This document shows positions 12,215 to 24,039 of a stretch of DNA of 64,000 nucleotides, piece by piece (within the stretch, counting starts at the first letter, position 1; the number at the start of each line of letters is the position of its first letter). The position numbers and the translations under genes were made by a program. The notes under the pieces were generated by a model. That model did not search any database. It worked only from the letters and a program-made list of their open reading frames with translations, and was not told the DNA's origin. This DNA is from Oegoconia quadripuncta (lineage: Eukaryota; Arthropoda; Insecta; Lepidoptera; Autostichidae), in NCBI GenBank assembly GCA_949316235.1, contig OX438757.1, positions 7,806,657 to 7,870,656 of the forward strand, in the 5' to 3' direction.

Positions 12215-12627
12215 TTGGGTCTTTACCTATGAAATTGGAGTTTTTTTCTTTGTTAATCATATGTACCAATTCCTACGATTTTCAAAGCTATATCCAAATG
12301 TGTTGTTTATTTGGAAAATGGAATATTATTTCAAGGTTTCACATGAAATATTTTTTTAATTACTGGGCTAAATCACATAATAAAAAAAATTTGAACAGAG
12401 CTCTTTTCATGTGCTTCCCATAATAATTTCTTAGATTCGCTGAAACTTTTAATAAGCGGTTACTTTTAAAAATTAACGCTGCCTATTATGTTATCTGATA
12501 ATACTCACAAAGGTTAGCTAAATTTGGATTTGCCGTTCCCAAAAAAAAATCAAAAATGTTTGTATGGAGAAAACAGTCTTAATGAAATTATTCATACAAA
12601 ACGCCAATTTCATAGGTAAGGACCTAA
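12215..12627. mobile_element. Mariner-type MITE, copy 2
   Basis: The ends start ttgggtctttacctatgaaa and finish ataggtaaggacctaa, with TA at 12213-12214 and 12628-12629. It is very close to copy 1 at 2663 but lacks about 12 bp after gctgcctat. A plus-strand ORF of 64 codons in its left half has no transposase motif. Non-autonomous. Confidence 0.8.
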
Positions 12628-14414
12628 TAGTATAGTTATTTAACAGTACTATACTCACTGAATATCAACCGCGATACTTACCATTAGTATTACCGGTTAT
12701 ACCACGAGTTTATGCTAGAAATAAGTAGTTTTCGACATTATAATCTTATAGGTTATGTAGGCCTCTTGTTCAGTGCCAGAACACACCGCAAGAGTATCGG
12801 ACCTCACACCCATATTAACGATACCTAAGTAGGTACGAATACACGATTATAAATTTCGTTAAACACAAACTGCGAAAATGTAACAACCACAACAATGAAC
12901 TTATCCTTTCATAAAGGACTTATAGTTCGTTCCTAGTAACTTCCAATCAAACTAAAGTTAAGCCGCGTCACGTATAATATACAAAGGGTACCATGTCGGT
13001 CAATCAAAAAAGGTTCCGTCTTAACTACTAGCGTGTACGATCGGGTTCATAAGTACATATCCCGATTTCGATTTTATGGAACAACTTTGTATGTTAATGC
13101 AAGTTTCAATTACTAACTATATGTAGAACTCGTACAATTGACTGCAAACAATTAAAACTACATAAAAGGAGTTTTAAAACCCGAATTTTAGTTACCTACC
13201 TCTAGAAAAAAAAACAAGAAACAAGACAAAATGAGTCAATAAAATTGATTTAGGCTGAAATCGGGCAAAAATAATTCCCATTATAAATTTAAAGGCATTC
13301 TTAAAGATTCCAATAGTTTGAGCTGGAACTGGATACCTATGAATCTTTGAAGTACTTTTTTTAGAGTAGATATTTACATTGGAGACCGAGATGATGTTAA
13401 GACTCGGCCCTAGCTAAATGTGTCTGACAACTGCTAGTTATCCGAAACATCTGTATGAAGTTTTCCCACTGTATAAGGATAATGTAACCTGTTATACACT
13501 ATGATTATACTATTACTTTAGCACAATGATATTTACACGCCTTAAATGGCAGAATATGGGGACGCGCTATATTATATTAAAAGCTTAATTGTTGGACCAT
13601 AATCTTGTGAATATTTCATTGCATTTGCAAACCGTACCTACCGAAAATTGTCAACATTTTCCAAAAAGATAAACATAATAATTGGTTTTGGATATACATA
13701 TATAACCTTTATCCCAATGGGAAAGATATCCCAAACGTTAGCGTTTGAGTGTTCCAAATATAAAAGTTTAATGCTTGAAACAACATCTACGGTTCACCTG
13801 TCAAAATATATAGTTGAAATGCACACGTGACCCGCGGTATAATCCCATCGCTGCCGTTAAAACGTGCAAATATATAGATGTTTTTTAGTGAAGTCTCATA
13901 CTCGCCTTTTACGACATGACGTTTACTAATATTAAAGCAGGTACCGAAAATATTTTGCCCAGTCTTATTAAAATGTCGAAGGATTCCTAAACATCTTTGT
14001 CTACATTTGATTCATTGATTGAACCATCAATCAGTCACAATGTCGAGTGAATGGTTACCAATAAAATGTTAATGTTGTCCGTCCTTTATTGGAAGTGTCC
14101 AAAACCAGTAGTGACTCACGCGCAGATAGGCTAATTGCATTGCGTGTGGTCCATTCCATATGGCCAGTGTTTGTTTTAAACAATGAGTGGTCAATCGCGA
14201 GTTCGCACTACACCAGAATTTATGAGACACTGTAATAAAAAATTGAGAATAAATTGGCATAATTGGAATTTTTCATAATTTTAAAAATTAAGAAATGAAT
14301 GGAAGTTTTCTGTAACTTGTTAATAACCAATGAATAAAAGAAAAAAACAACAGGTTTATTTCAACAACTTGGATCACAGATTAATAGAAGGCAAAAAAAA
14401 TCTTATCTTTATTA
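12628..14414. other. Mostly unique DNA; one dispersed repeat G fragment
   Basis: No gene is recognised. Positions about 13815-13925 (cacacgtgacc through ctcgccttttacgacatgac) match 35640-35770 and, in the opposite orientation, 56000-56340. They are a fragment of a dispersed retroelement. Confidence 0.4.
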
Positions 14415-14482
14415 TTTTTTTTTATGCACAACGGGTTGGTACTTCACCTCAATCACACCTGATGTTAAGTGAAGTGATTTAA
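14415..14482 (-). repeat. SINE family D tail fragment
   Basis: tttttttatgcacaacgggt, then acctcaatcacacctgatgt, then taagtgaag is the family D 3' end in reverse. The remaining ~150 bp to about 14640 is too degraded to assign. Confidence 0.55.
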
Positions 14483-15037
14483 GCCTCAATGTTACAAATT
14501 ACATTTTGGCTCTATTTTGCGAATTTTATCAATTGGTGGTCCTCTGATCTCTTAGGCGCGAGGCCAGTGTTATAGAGATCAGCGTTCCTCTCTGTAGTAT
14601 TACGAGTGGATAAACGACCACAACCCAAAAGTTGGCCGTACCTGCGTTACCTAAGCTTTAAAAACTTTTCACAGGCAGTTATAATTCTATTTTGAAGGAA
14701 ACTGTAAATATTTGTCTAAACATTATGGTTCAAAATATTTTATTGACAAAGTAAGATTTTATCTATAAGCAATAACATCGCTAACCTAAATCTCCAGCTT
14801 TGTAAACTATTAAATATCAATAGTATTTTATACGCAGTTTTATGCAATACGAACCAGACCAGATGGCAATAATATCATATGATTGGCTGTACAGTGAGTC
14901 AAAAATATAGCTAACCGAGACGCCCCGCACAGGATTAAGTTATTTTATTATAATTTAGTTACCGCCTGCGGCTCCGGCTGCGGGATTAGTTTATCGTCGC
15001 GGAGGACTTACTGGCCGCGCTACAGTAAATTAGATTC

Positions 15038-15312
15038 CTTTTTATGCCGCAACGGATTGGCGCTTTACCTCAATCATACCTGATGTTAAGTGGAGATGAG
15101 GTCGAAGGTCTCACACGGAACCACCAATGTATTTGTGGGACTGGGTATCTTAACTCAAATTTCTGCTTATCCCCATTCTTAGATAAGAGGGCGGTAGCTA
15201 GTCAGGCTGACATATAAAAATGCCCTACACCCAACCAACCCGTGTACTATAATTATATTTCGTTGAGAATCGAATTCACGAAATCCTTGTTATACATAAG
15301 CCACGGAGACGG
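15038..15312 (-). repeat. tRNA-derived SINE, family D, degenerate
   Basis: The tail (tttttatgccgcaacggatt, tcatacctgatgttaagtgg) is followed by body blocks and ends in a decayed head (agccacggagacgg), matching 17308-17617 on the same strand. The B box is no longer recognisable, so this copy is old. Confidence 0.6.
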
Positions 15313-17307
15313 ATAAAAAGATGAAACAAACAACAGCGATATTCTTAATAATAATTTGTAACCATTTGAACCACAGAACGACACATGGTTGTGGTGGCCT
15401 AACCCAAAAAAATAATTAAGTAGTTATCATTTTTAATAAACTAGAGGACGAAAGGATTTCCAGTGTCAAACACATGTGCGCATGTGTCAGCCGAGTTAAT
15501 ATGACAAATGTATTAAAGAGAAAATAATAACAAATCAAATGTTAAGCTTCAGTTACAGGACAGTAGTTAGTAGTTACGATGATTCACTGCTTATTTTATA
15601 TTGAAAGCGTGAGTGTTACGGTTAGTTGATCTTGTACGCTTTATTACATTAAGGAATGATGTTGGTAAGGTAGGTAATATTAGTTTTTTAAACTGACTTA
15701 AACAAAGATCAAGAATCTTCTTGTGTCAACATGTCTTGAATATATGCGATTATTCGGAGATCGTGATTCTTTTTTATTGGAAAGAGATGATCCCACTTAC
15801 ATTTCATCAAGATATGATACATAGGTAAACGTTTATTTGTTTTTCCAACACACATACATTACACACCTTATGAAATTGCAAAATTTAAACTACAGTACAA
15901 TAATAAAAGCCAAATAAAGGTAGCTTACATAAGTATGTAGTAAGTAGGCACTTTTAATCAAATCAAATTTTTTTATTTCGGATAATTCCATATTAGGTTA
16001 GTAAGTCTTAGTTTATGTTAGTATAAATAATAAAGAATGCAAGTTTAAATATGTAGATAGCATTTTAAATTAGTGTTACAAAACATGGAAATAAAGATAG
16101 ACTCTAAGAAATCCCTCTATTGGATAATCCGCCGTTGTACTCAAATTCTGTATCAATGCAAAATTAATGTAGGTATTGCCTTTTTGTACAATAAAGCGTT
16201 TACAAACAAACAGAAGATTTACACCTTCAACCTTTCCTTTATACAACGAGTACGTGTGCTGCAGTGGCACAAAATGCGCCATAGCTCAGTGTCAGATTGC
16301 TCAAGAGTAAAACACTGATTTTCAGATATTACCCTTAATGATGATGAAGTATTTAACTCACAAGGAGAGAGGAGATTGGAACGAAACCGCATTGAAGTCG
16401 CTTGTATTGTTCCCTCTTTGCGATTAAATTTCTGGTATCCTGTCATACTTTCAGCAGCAGATACTAAACTTTTTCTTCGAAGATTGTAATACGCTCGCGT
16501 CATTTGCTACATAATGACGATGCATATAACTAAGTTGATTGTCATGAGTCGCAATAAATGAAAAAAGTGTCCTACTCTTACATTTTGACGAAACTCTTCA
16601 AAAAAGCCACAATCTCAACTATCTCGTGTGTTTTATATCACCGAAAAGAATAAAATCTAACTTTTATGGGTCATCCTTTTTCTCGTGAGCAATACCGCCA
16701 GTAGTAGTATTCTTTTGTATCAGTTTGATCGCGTTGAAAACTCGATCCAAAGCGCAGTATCTAGACTTTTCTGTGGCCGAATCGTTTCGCACATCCATCG
16801 TTTTAGCAATGTGTGACTGACTTGATTACAAAGTGGCTAACAACGATTGGAATACTATTATGTAATCAATAATCATGTATTGTTTGGGATTTATTACAGG
16901 ATATCATAATGCACGATGGATGACGAATTATACGATTTGAATTTTGATAACTTTCAAAGGTGACTTTTCCGTGATCAGGTGCTTTGAGGTTAGGTATTCA
17001 TATTTAATGTGTTCCATCGTTTATGAAAATCTGCAGAAACGTAAATCTGAACCCTTGAAAGTCAGCAACAAAATTTCACTAACACTAACGAACTTGCCAT
17101 AGAGCGTGCTATGATCGAAATTAGAGTAAATTTTGTTCTATAAGAAATTAACTTTTGTGGAAATCGGGCTAATTCATAAGATTTTTTAGTTTTACATTGA
17201 CTGACACTAACATTGTTAAGCGGTTCGAATGGTGTTTTTTTTTTATTATCTCTTCTACTCCTTTCACCTTTAGATGGGACATTTGGTAAGGGTCTGTCTG
17301 GTGATTG
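15313..17307. other. No confirmed gene; short perfect palindrome
   Basis: An 18-bp perfect palindrome acacatgtgcgcatgtgt lies at 15470-15487. Two overlapping minus-strand ORFs (16076-16282 and 16219-16503) are slightly less AT-rich than their surroundings but carry no domain that I recognise. Confidence 0.35.
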
Positions 17308-17617
17308 CTTTTTTTATTATGCACGATGGGTTCGTACTTGACCTCAATCACACCTGATGTTAAGTGAAGATGAGGTCAAAGGTGGAAGCGTACTGACCCG
17401 GAAACCCCAACAGATTTTGGGGACTGGCTATCTTATCTCTGACAACCGGAACACAACAATGCTATTAACATTGTTCCTTGGCGGCAGATTTAGATAGCTA
17501 GCCAGGCGGACATTTTAAAATGTCCTACCACCAACAAAACCGAGTACTTAAACATGTACCCCGCTGGGGGTCGAACCCGCAACCTCCGAATCGTAAACCC
17601 AATGAGCCACGGAGGCG
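17308..17617 (-). repeat. tRNA-derived SINE, family D, near full length
   Basis: Read on the minus strand: head gcctccgtggctcattgggt, B box ggttcgaccccc, body gtagggcattttaaaatgtc, then gccgccaaggaacaatgtta, then tail gtgtgattgaggtcaagtac and a short A-rich end. The head is tRNA-like but is followed by a unique body, so it is a SINE. It is the best reference copy on this strand. Confidence 0.75.
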
Positions 17618-18283
17618 ATTGTGACATGGAAGGCATGCAGCCTATGCTACATCCTATTATTTCACCAGTTTTGATTTAGCAGGTCCTGGGGATATTTCCC
17701 CGATCAAATAAAAGGTACCGAACTTTCATGCGGTTCATTTTCTATCGACGAAGTCAATAGCGCTAATGAAAAAAAAGAGTTCACACAATACGTCATTGCA
17801 CTAGCTCAGTACGTAACATTCATACTAGGTACAACAATTCACACAATTAGTACAAATATGAGCCGTAAGCTCCATTTTGTTTAGTTGCTCGCATTTTATT
17901 GGATTAGATTGACCTTGTTTGCATCCAGTATAAAAATATATATCCAATTAAATTAAGCTAACCTATGACGTTGTTGACACAACCGATGTAACGAACGGTC
18001 GTTAATTTGAAATGAAAATAGTTTGACCGTGTCTGAGCGGTGTGTTTAATTTTTATGACTGTAATCTTGATGATAATCGAGCTTTGCCGTCAACAGGTAT
18101 AAAGAACGGCTGGGAAAGGTATAAAATTCAAATAGTTTAGAATGGAAATAATTTTACGTGCAGGACCGTCGAAAATTTAAAGAATACAGTAGGTACTTAC
18201 TGCACTTCCTGCTAAGTATAAAAATATTGTATTCGTTGAAAATAAAATATAATAAGAAAACCTACACCAAAAGTGTCGTATGT
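17618..18283. other. No recognised feature
   Basis: AT-rich sequence; no coding, repeat or structural signal is evident. Confidence 0.35.
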
Positions 18284-18378
18284 CTTAATCTACCTATATA
18301 CCAAATTTCATCCAAATCCGTTTATCCGTTTCGCCGTAATTACAAAATAAACATCCAAACTTTCGCCTTTATGGTATA
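18284..18378 (-). repeat. Helitron (Lep1-like) 5' fragment
   Basis: On the minus strand it contains taaaggcgaaagtttggatg and aacggatttggatgaaattt, the same order as the left part of the 9157-9384 element. The 3' hairpin and CTAG are absent. Confidence 0.6.
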
Positions 18379-19208
18379 TTAGTTAGACATTTCAGTCTCA
18401 TTAGATAACTTACAGTTTTACAATGAATAATTTAAGAACCAACAAAAAACAATCTTAATCTACTTACATTAATTTCATAAATTATATTAATTATTTTATG
18501 TAATATAAACATAAATTTTTGGCCATATGTTTCCAGATGTCGCCGGCCACACATTTGTATTCGTCTCGTAACATATGATGACTTTGTTGTCTGATACTGA
18601 TACGATATTCTTAACAGAATTTAAATTTCGATGAGACTCAAGCTCAATGTTATTTTTTTAGTTTAGTTGTTTCTTTTAAGAAACATACAAATATTACAAC
18701 AACATTAACAATGATAGGATGAATGATAACACGCACGATACAAGTCACAGGAACAATATTGTTTTGTTTTGTTTCATTATGATTTTTCAAAAATAGTATG
18801 ACGTTGACGTAACAATGGTTACATACTTATACTTTATTAATTAATTTTGACATACATATAATAATATGTATAATGCTATTGTATATATATGTGTTTTTCT
18901 TGTTTGACATGGACGCAACAATGGTTACAATTTTTAAGAGTCTAACGACATACCTATTGTAAATATGGTAATAGGTTTAATTTCTATCTTATTTTGTTCA
19001 TTTTGTGACTTAACAATATTTTAACATTATATTTATACTAATCTAATTAATCTAATAATTCTACAAATCTTTAAGATGTATGTGTATTGTTATTATTTTA
19101 TCGTTTTATGTTTTGACAATCACTTTTATTTTAGAAATCATAAATTTGCGGAACTGTATGTATGTCATGATATTGTAAAAGTGAACTAAATTAATCTAAT
19201 CTATTGCT
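18379..19208. other. AT-rich DNA with outlying repeat-unit fragment
   Basis: aagtcacaggaacaatatt at about 18742 is one fragment of the 62-bp unit that is tandem at 19209-19680. The phrase acgtaacaatggttaca (18810) is repeated as acgcaacaatggttaca (18912). No gene is seen. Confidence 0.4.
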
Positions 19209-19680
19209 AGTTACGCATTTTTAAACTAAACGCAAGAACACCTAGAAAAAGTCACAAGAACAATATGCGTAGTTACATAAACGCCAGGAACACCAGTGTC
19301 GTACCCAGAATAAGAAGAAGGTTAAATCGAGGGCGGAAAGCGGAGAGACGTGGTCATTACTCCACCGACAAGAGCATACTTCTTAAATTGAAGAAGACTT
19401 TCCTGAACCTTACAACCTTGGGATCTTCAAGAGCAGGGTGAATAGGCATCTCTGAGATCGCATGCTTCATCTTCGACCACATCGTCACTTTCCATCAGGT
19501 GACATTGTGGTCAAACGCAAATCCAGTTAATCAGAAAAAAAGACGCATTTTTAAACTAAACGTAAGAACAATCAGAAACAAATCACAGGAACAATATTCC
19601 TATTTACATATTTTTAACTAAACGCAAGAACATAGAGAAACAAGTCACAGGAACAATATTCTAGTTAGGCATTAGGCATT
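19209..19680 (+). repeat. 62-bp tandem repeat, interrupted by an insertion
   Basis: The unit runs from agttacgcatttttaaacta through cgcaagaaca to gtcacaggaacaatat. Units start at about 19209, 19271 (partial), 19541, 19605 and 19662 (partial). The array is split at about 19295-19540 by a retroelement fragment. The units are degenerate. Confidence 0.6.
19316..19540 (+). repeat. LINE C-terminal end plus repeat F, inside tandem array
   Basis: Positions 19318-19390 match repeat F (gagggcggaaag, then ccaccgacaagagcat, then cttaaattgaagaag; other copies at 39476 and 26240). Next, one plus frame reads YNLGIFKSRVNRHL then a stop, the usual C-terminus of a Jockey/CR1-like LINE ORF2, followed by its 3' UTR (tttccatcaggtgacattgt) and an A-rich end. 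Only the last tens of codons remain, so the copy is dead on arrival. Confidence 0.6.
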
Positions 19681-19949
19681 TTAAACTAAACATGTATACA
19701 AGGTTATTATTTTGTATACCAAAAAGCCTTAGATCATATATTTTGTAATTAAATATAGCTAGAAAAAATAAAAATAAAGGATTGTTGCCAATTCAGTTAC
19801 TGTAATGTTTCCGCTTGTAGGGTGTTTTTTATTCCTTAATTAGATAAATAATGTAGGAAAAAATTTAACCCTAAATTTTTTAGCCGGAATAGATTCTATA
19901 CGTGCTTCTCACCAAATTAATTTCAAGTTTCAGGTATACAATAAAATAA

Positions 19950-20110
19950 CCTTGTATTATAAACGCGAAAGTTAGAGGTTTGGTCCTCAATCATGCTATA
20001 ACGGCTGAAGGGATTTGGCTTGTACGAAATTTACACAGATATGGGCTATGCCCTGGATTTCGGGACTTCTTGTTCTAAAAGTTCAAGTAAATTGGAATGA
20101 AAAGCTGATT
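19950..20110 (+). repeat. Helitron (Lep1-like) 5' fragment
   Basis: ttgtattataaacgcgaaag, then caatcatgctataacggctg, then aagggatttggcttgtacga, then tatgccctggattt, follows the block order of 9157-9300. No 3' CTAG hairpin follows. Confidence 0.45.
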
Positions 20111-21343
20111 GCTCGCGGACAGAATAAGTCACACAAAACTAAGTAATTAAAAGTGGATTTTGTTGTCTTAAAGGCAGATATCTACAGCATAAAGTGAAAC
20201 AGACTGTATTATGGGATTCTGAATGTAAATCTTACAATATGTTGTAACCTGTTAGGTAGAAATCTGGTACGCGTGGGCGCAATGCATGTGGGCACTTGTC
20301 ATCAAAGAGTATAAAATGCCTACAAGATACTTGAAACAGCTGAATCTCTACCGTTAAGTTAATTCGACTTCTATGTAAAAAAAATAATTGAAAGAACACT
20401 AGCTAAGCAAAGTACTCGGCATTTGGTTAAATGTTTTTCCAAGAAGTGTAATTCGTTATAATATTCTGAATCCTGATGAGACGGGTTGGCGATCGCAGAT
20501 TTTTTGGGAGACGGGAATGCTCGCTGCGTGTAGTGAAATGTTTATATATCAACGCAAACCCCTATAAGAGCAATATTTATCTATTTAGTGGGCAAAAGCA
20601 AGACATTCCTCACACGAAGATGTCTCTCAATAATCAAAAACTTGTTAACAGCAGACATTAACTGTTAATTATCTGTTATTTGCGACTAAGTTGCAAGCAA
20701 AGGAAAGCTTGTAAATGTTTTTCTCCGTTTCTGTAGATGTGTGTAAATCATACATTGTGTTGATTTTTAATTTATAAAGTATTTAATGTTTAAAGTTTTT
20801 TTTCAATTGTTTTTCATGTACTTGATGTTGTTTCTTGGGCTATATTAAAATTCTTATTGTTACTTGTGTCAAAAGATATTATATTCCGCTCAGAATTTTA
20901 ATTATTAATCTATGACCGTCGCATGCGCCTGCGCTCTCCATCGCCATAAGATTGTGCCACCGCCGCCGGCATAACCGAAAACCCTTACAAAGTTCATTGC
21001 CTCCTCCGTCACTTGTAGAAAGATAACTTAATGTGAGAAATACACATTCTCCAAAGAGCTTGTGTATGACAGTTATCATAATATTTAGCCGGTTCCACAA
21101 TGAATATGTTATTGGAGATTGTTTGTAGAACTATAAGGGTCTGATATAATATGTCAGATTGAGACAGCTGGTTTGAATAGCTATTTAAAAATTAGATATT
21201 TAAATCATTCGACTTTAAAATACAGGTCGGATTTATAGGCAAAGGAATAGTAAACTTGTTGTGATATAGAACTCTATCAGAAGAGAATGGTTACCTACTA
21301 ATATTTATTTTATAGGTTTTTTATGTAAGTAAAATACAATCTG
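20111..21343. other. No recognised feature
   Basis: AT-rich and without a coding signal. The small ORFs at 20476-20661 (+) and 20879-21100 (-) show no known domain. Confidence 0.35.
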
Positions 21344-21665
21344 GGGGCACGGCAGTGCCCCCGCCAAGTCGAGCGCGAAGCAAACACTGCCGTACCATCC
21401 TTTACTGGAACCATTTCGCGGCATTTTCAGGCCCCTATTTTAGAACCTCTGGATAAGACTAGAACGCAGAAATTTTCGTCATCCAGTAAGCTATAACCAC
21501 ATACTTAAAATCCAAAATTTCAAGTCTGTAGGTCATTTAGTTCCGAAGTTAAGCGAAAGCAAAGTTTCGCATTTATGACACTCACTCACTCACTCACTCA
21601 CTCATGATCATCAAAATAGAACTAGTACTTCCCTTAAACTCAGAGAGCTGAAATTTGGTACAGAG
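21344..21665 (-). mobile_element. Hairpin-ended dispersed element H2, copy 1
   Basis: On the minus strand the element ends in the near-perfect hairpin gggggcactgccgtgccccc, preceded by gcttcgcgctcgacttggcg. Its other side has an (actc) microsatellite at 21581-21604 and gaacctctggataag-type AT sequence. A second copy in the opposite orientation is at 54355-54640. There are no terminal inverted repeats; a hairpin close to the 3' end is Helitron-like, but no CTRR terminus is seen. Confidence 0.5.
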
Positions 21666-21956
21666 TTATGGTTCAATGGCCACATAAAGGGAAAACTATA
21701 AAAACTAGGATAATCGAAGATCTGGAGTACCTGGTGACCCTGATTAGGAAACACAAGAGCCCAAACAAACTATTAGAGATCGACATATACCGCCTTTACA
21801 AAAAATATTCAACTTGGTGGGCCGCTTCATTTGATGTCAAAAATCGAAGGTCTGAAGTATCTGATGAAGAACCCTCAGCTGGTCTCAGCTGTATTAGAGA
21901 TATGGTAATGCCCCCTTCTACTATTGGTACATAGAAAAATCGACTGTCATTGCAAA

Positions 21957-22045
21957 AATCCAGCGTAGTGGGACACATCTTCTAATTTAATCTAGCCTAT
22001 AGCGTCCCACTGCTGGGCGAATGCCTCCCCTTCTGCTTTTAATAC
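21957..22045 (-). repeat. LINE 3' end (RTE-like)
   Basis: On the minus strand: aaaagcagaaggggaggcat, then tcgcccagcagtgggacgct, then ataggctagatt. The cccagcagtgggacg motif is characteristic of 3' ends of lepidopteran RTE-type LINEs and their SINEs. Related ends occur at 30.38 and 42.2 kb. Confidence 0.5.
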
Positions 22046-23033
22046 GAATATAAATAAAATTAAAGGAAAACTCTGGATAAGACTAGACTGTCTTTTATAC
22101 TTATACTTACTTATACTTATTACAAGTTTACAAGAAGAAATAGTCAAACGATAAATTTTATTCTACTCGAACATTACACAAATTAAATAAACAAACGAAA
22201 ATTTGGTCAAAATATAATGCATTGGCTAAGAGTGGCGGTGATACCCGCACGCGTCGCTAGATGGCGTTGACTGTATTTTAAAACGCGCTTACGTTTTGTT
22301 TTTCCGATAACCTTATATGGCAAAGTGGCAACCGGCCGCGTTACAGTCGTTTACGACATTCTTCTATTGCGCTTGAAAATGTTTGCTAGGGATTAGGAGG
22401 GATTATTTGCATTTCGTTGATTTCGCTGATTATTTCGTGAGGTTTGCTAAAGTTAATTGGCAGGTTGTTATTATATTAATTCAAAGATTTAAACAGGTTA
22501 GGAATTATATGGTTAGTGACGGATTACTGATTATTACTTAATTATCAGAATTAAAAGAAGTTTCAATTGAATACTTTATTTAATTGTTAATTATTTAGTA
22601 CCTACCTTTAGTTTTCTAGGTTTAATTTACAGTTAGGCAGTACTTCGAATCGCGTTCGTGTTTATAAGTACTTTTCTAGTATTCTAGTTTAGTTTATTTA
22701 GTTAGATATTACTTCGTTTCGTTTAAAAATATCATTAATTTAACTGTATTTCAGTACTAGGTAGGTAGTACCTTTGGTAGAAAGTTCATTGATAATTAAT
22801 TATATTGACACTTGTCTAATAATTAAGAGTTAACGTTTTGCTTATAGTTTGTATAGATTGAGTAGGCAGAGTAATATTTTCTTTAAGTTTTTTTTATTAA
22901 GACAAAAGAAGTCTTAAAGATATAAGTAGGTTTTAGTCTAAATATTATCGGTATTTCTGATTTGTTGTCCATATACTAAAGGTCGTTGAGTTTAATTGTG
23001 TTTGATTTCGCAAGATAATAATTATCGTAAAAA
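22046..23033. other. AT-rich DNA upstream of the OTU fragment
   Basis: It holds no coding region. Around 22240-22380 there is a more CpG-containing stretch (cgcacgcgtcgctagatggc, aaccggccgcgttacagtcg). It could be the 5' flank of the ORF at 23034, but no promoter element is clear. Confidence 0.3.
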
Positions 23034-23165
23034 ATGTCGATAATATTAAAAGACGACGATGAACTTAGTGGCTACCAAGTAGTTGGTATGCCCAAAGACG
23101 GGTCTTGTCTCTTCCATTCAATATCTTTCTTGGTGTATGGTAGAACTGACTCAACTTTCAGTATC
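23034..23165 (+). pseudogene. OTU-like cysteine protease, N-terminal fragment
   Basis: The frame from ATG 23034 encodes about 44 residues before the sequence enters a foldback element. Residues 15-36 (YQVVGMPKDGSCLFHSISF onward) match the first block of OTU cysteine proteases (deubiquitinase fold): Asp22-Gly23-x-Cys25, where Cys is the nucleophile, followed by Leu-Phe-His. The second catalytic block with the active-site His is not found before or after the insertion, so the domain is cut. In insects such OTU ORFs are often carried by transposable elements, and the neighbourhood is entirely repetitive, so a transposon origin is likelier than a host gene (inference). The A-rich context at the ATG does not decide whether it was the native start. 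Confidence 0.5.
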
Positions 23166-23869
23166 AAGTATATTTGTAGAAACGTGGGCATATATATAAT
23201 ATGCCCACGTTTCTACAAAAAGAAGTGAAATCCCACCAAAAACATTCTGTAAAAAACTAGCCAAGTCTCGATGGAGCTGCTTGATTATCTCTAAAAAGTA
23301 ATGAAATCTATACAAAGTCGTGCCAAGTGTAAGGTTCCTTACTGCGATTTCTTTATTATTATAGTTAATGTTGTGTGACTTGGCCGTTGAAGGGTACACA
23401 GGGGTACAAAACCAGGTGCTCCATGACACCATTGCACCAATCTGTCGCCAGAACCGCTACGCATTGACGATGGAAAATTGCCACTTGGAAAACGTTGATT
23501 CAATAACCAGTCAATTGTAGGCTTGATAAAGCCACTAACGTATAAAGAACGTTATGTAAACGCCACACAGATTATTCGCTAATAGTTTGCCGTTGAACAT
23601 TCTTAATAACATAATTAATAACATTAATAGCGGTTCTGGCGACAGATTGGTGCAATGGTGTCATGGAGCACCTGGTTTTGTACCCCTGTGTACCCTTCAA
23701 CGGCCAAGTCACACAACATTAACTATAATAATAAAGAAATCGCAGTAAGGAACCTTACACTTGGCACGACTTTGTATAGATTTCATTACTTTTTAGAGAT
23801 AATCAAGCAGCTCCATCGAGACTTGGCTAGTTTTTTACAGAATGTTTTTGGTGGGATACAAATATACTT
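23166..23869. mobile_element. Foldback element FB-1 with 230-bp perfect arms
   Basis: Arms 23230-23459 and 23628-23857 are reverse complements with no mismatch that I can find, separated by a 168-bp loop. Both arms encode the same incidental 68-codon ORF. The outermost 13 bp (aagtatatttgta at 23166-23178 and tacaaatatactt at 23857-23869) are also inverted. Inside the left end sits an extra 21-bp-arm hairpin. The arm ends (tcccaccaaaaacattctgt) resemble those of the foldback at 52.7 kb (tcccatcaaaaacaatac), and both carry gccaagtctcg-like motifs inside. No transposase is present. Confidence 0.8.
23173..23219. repeat. Perfect hairpin, 21-bp arms
   Basis: Arms at 23173-23193 (tttgtagaaacgtgggcat onward) and 23199-23219 are exact reverse complements with a 5-base spacer. 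It lies between the OTU reading frame and the left arm of the foldback. A transcript would form a stable stem. Confidence 0.85.
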
Positions 23870-24039
23870 TAATCCACAAAAGGAAAATATACATTAAATG
23901 TTTACGGGCTAGAAGCACTCAGGTTCATTTGCAGACACATTTTATGTCTAGTGTAGCTGTAAAACGTGCCCTAGACCCATCAGACAGACATAATCCAGTT
24001 TTACAATCAGTATTACGATAATTAAAGTACTTTACTCTA
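23870..24039. other. Short unassigned stretch
   Basis: An open plus frame at about 23910-24020 has no recognised domain. No signature of the missing OTU second half is visible. Confidence 0.3.

Noticed and set aside
16219..16503. 94-codon minus ORF
   Set aside because: Slightly less AT-rich than its surroundings but overlaps other ORFs on both strands and has no known motif. Transcript evidence would be decisive.
21581..21604. (actc)n run as a CRISPR-like or regulatory array
   Set aside because: Simple four-base microsatellite inside a dispersed element, with no spacer structure.
23151..23897. Two identical ORFs (MVSWSTWFC...) on opposite strands
   Set aside because: They are the two arms of the foldback element FB-1, so identity follows from the palindrome. 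No known domain.
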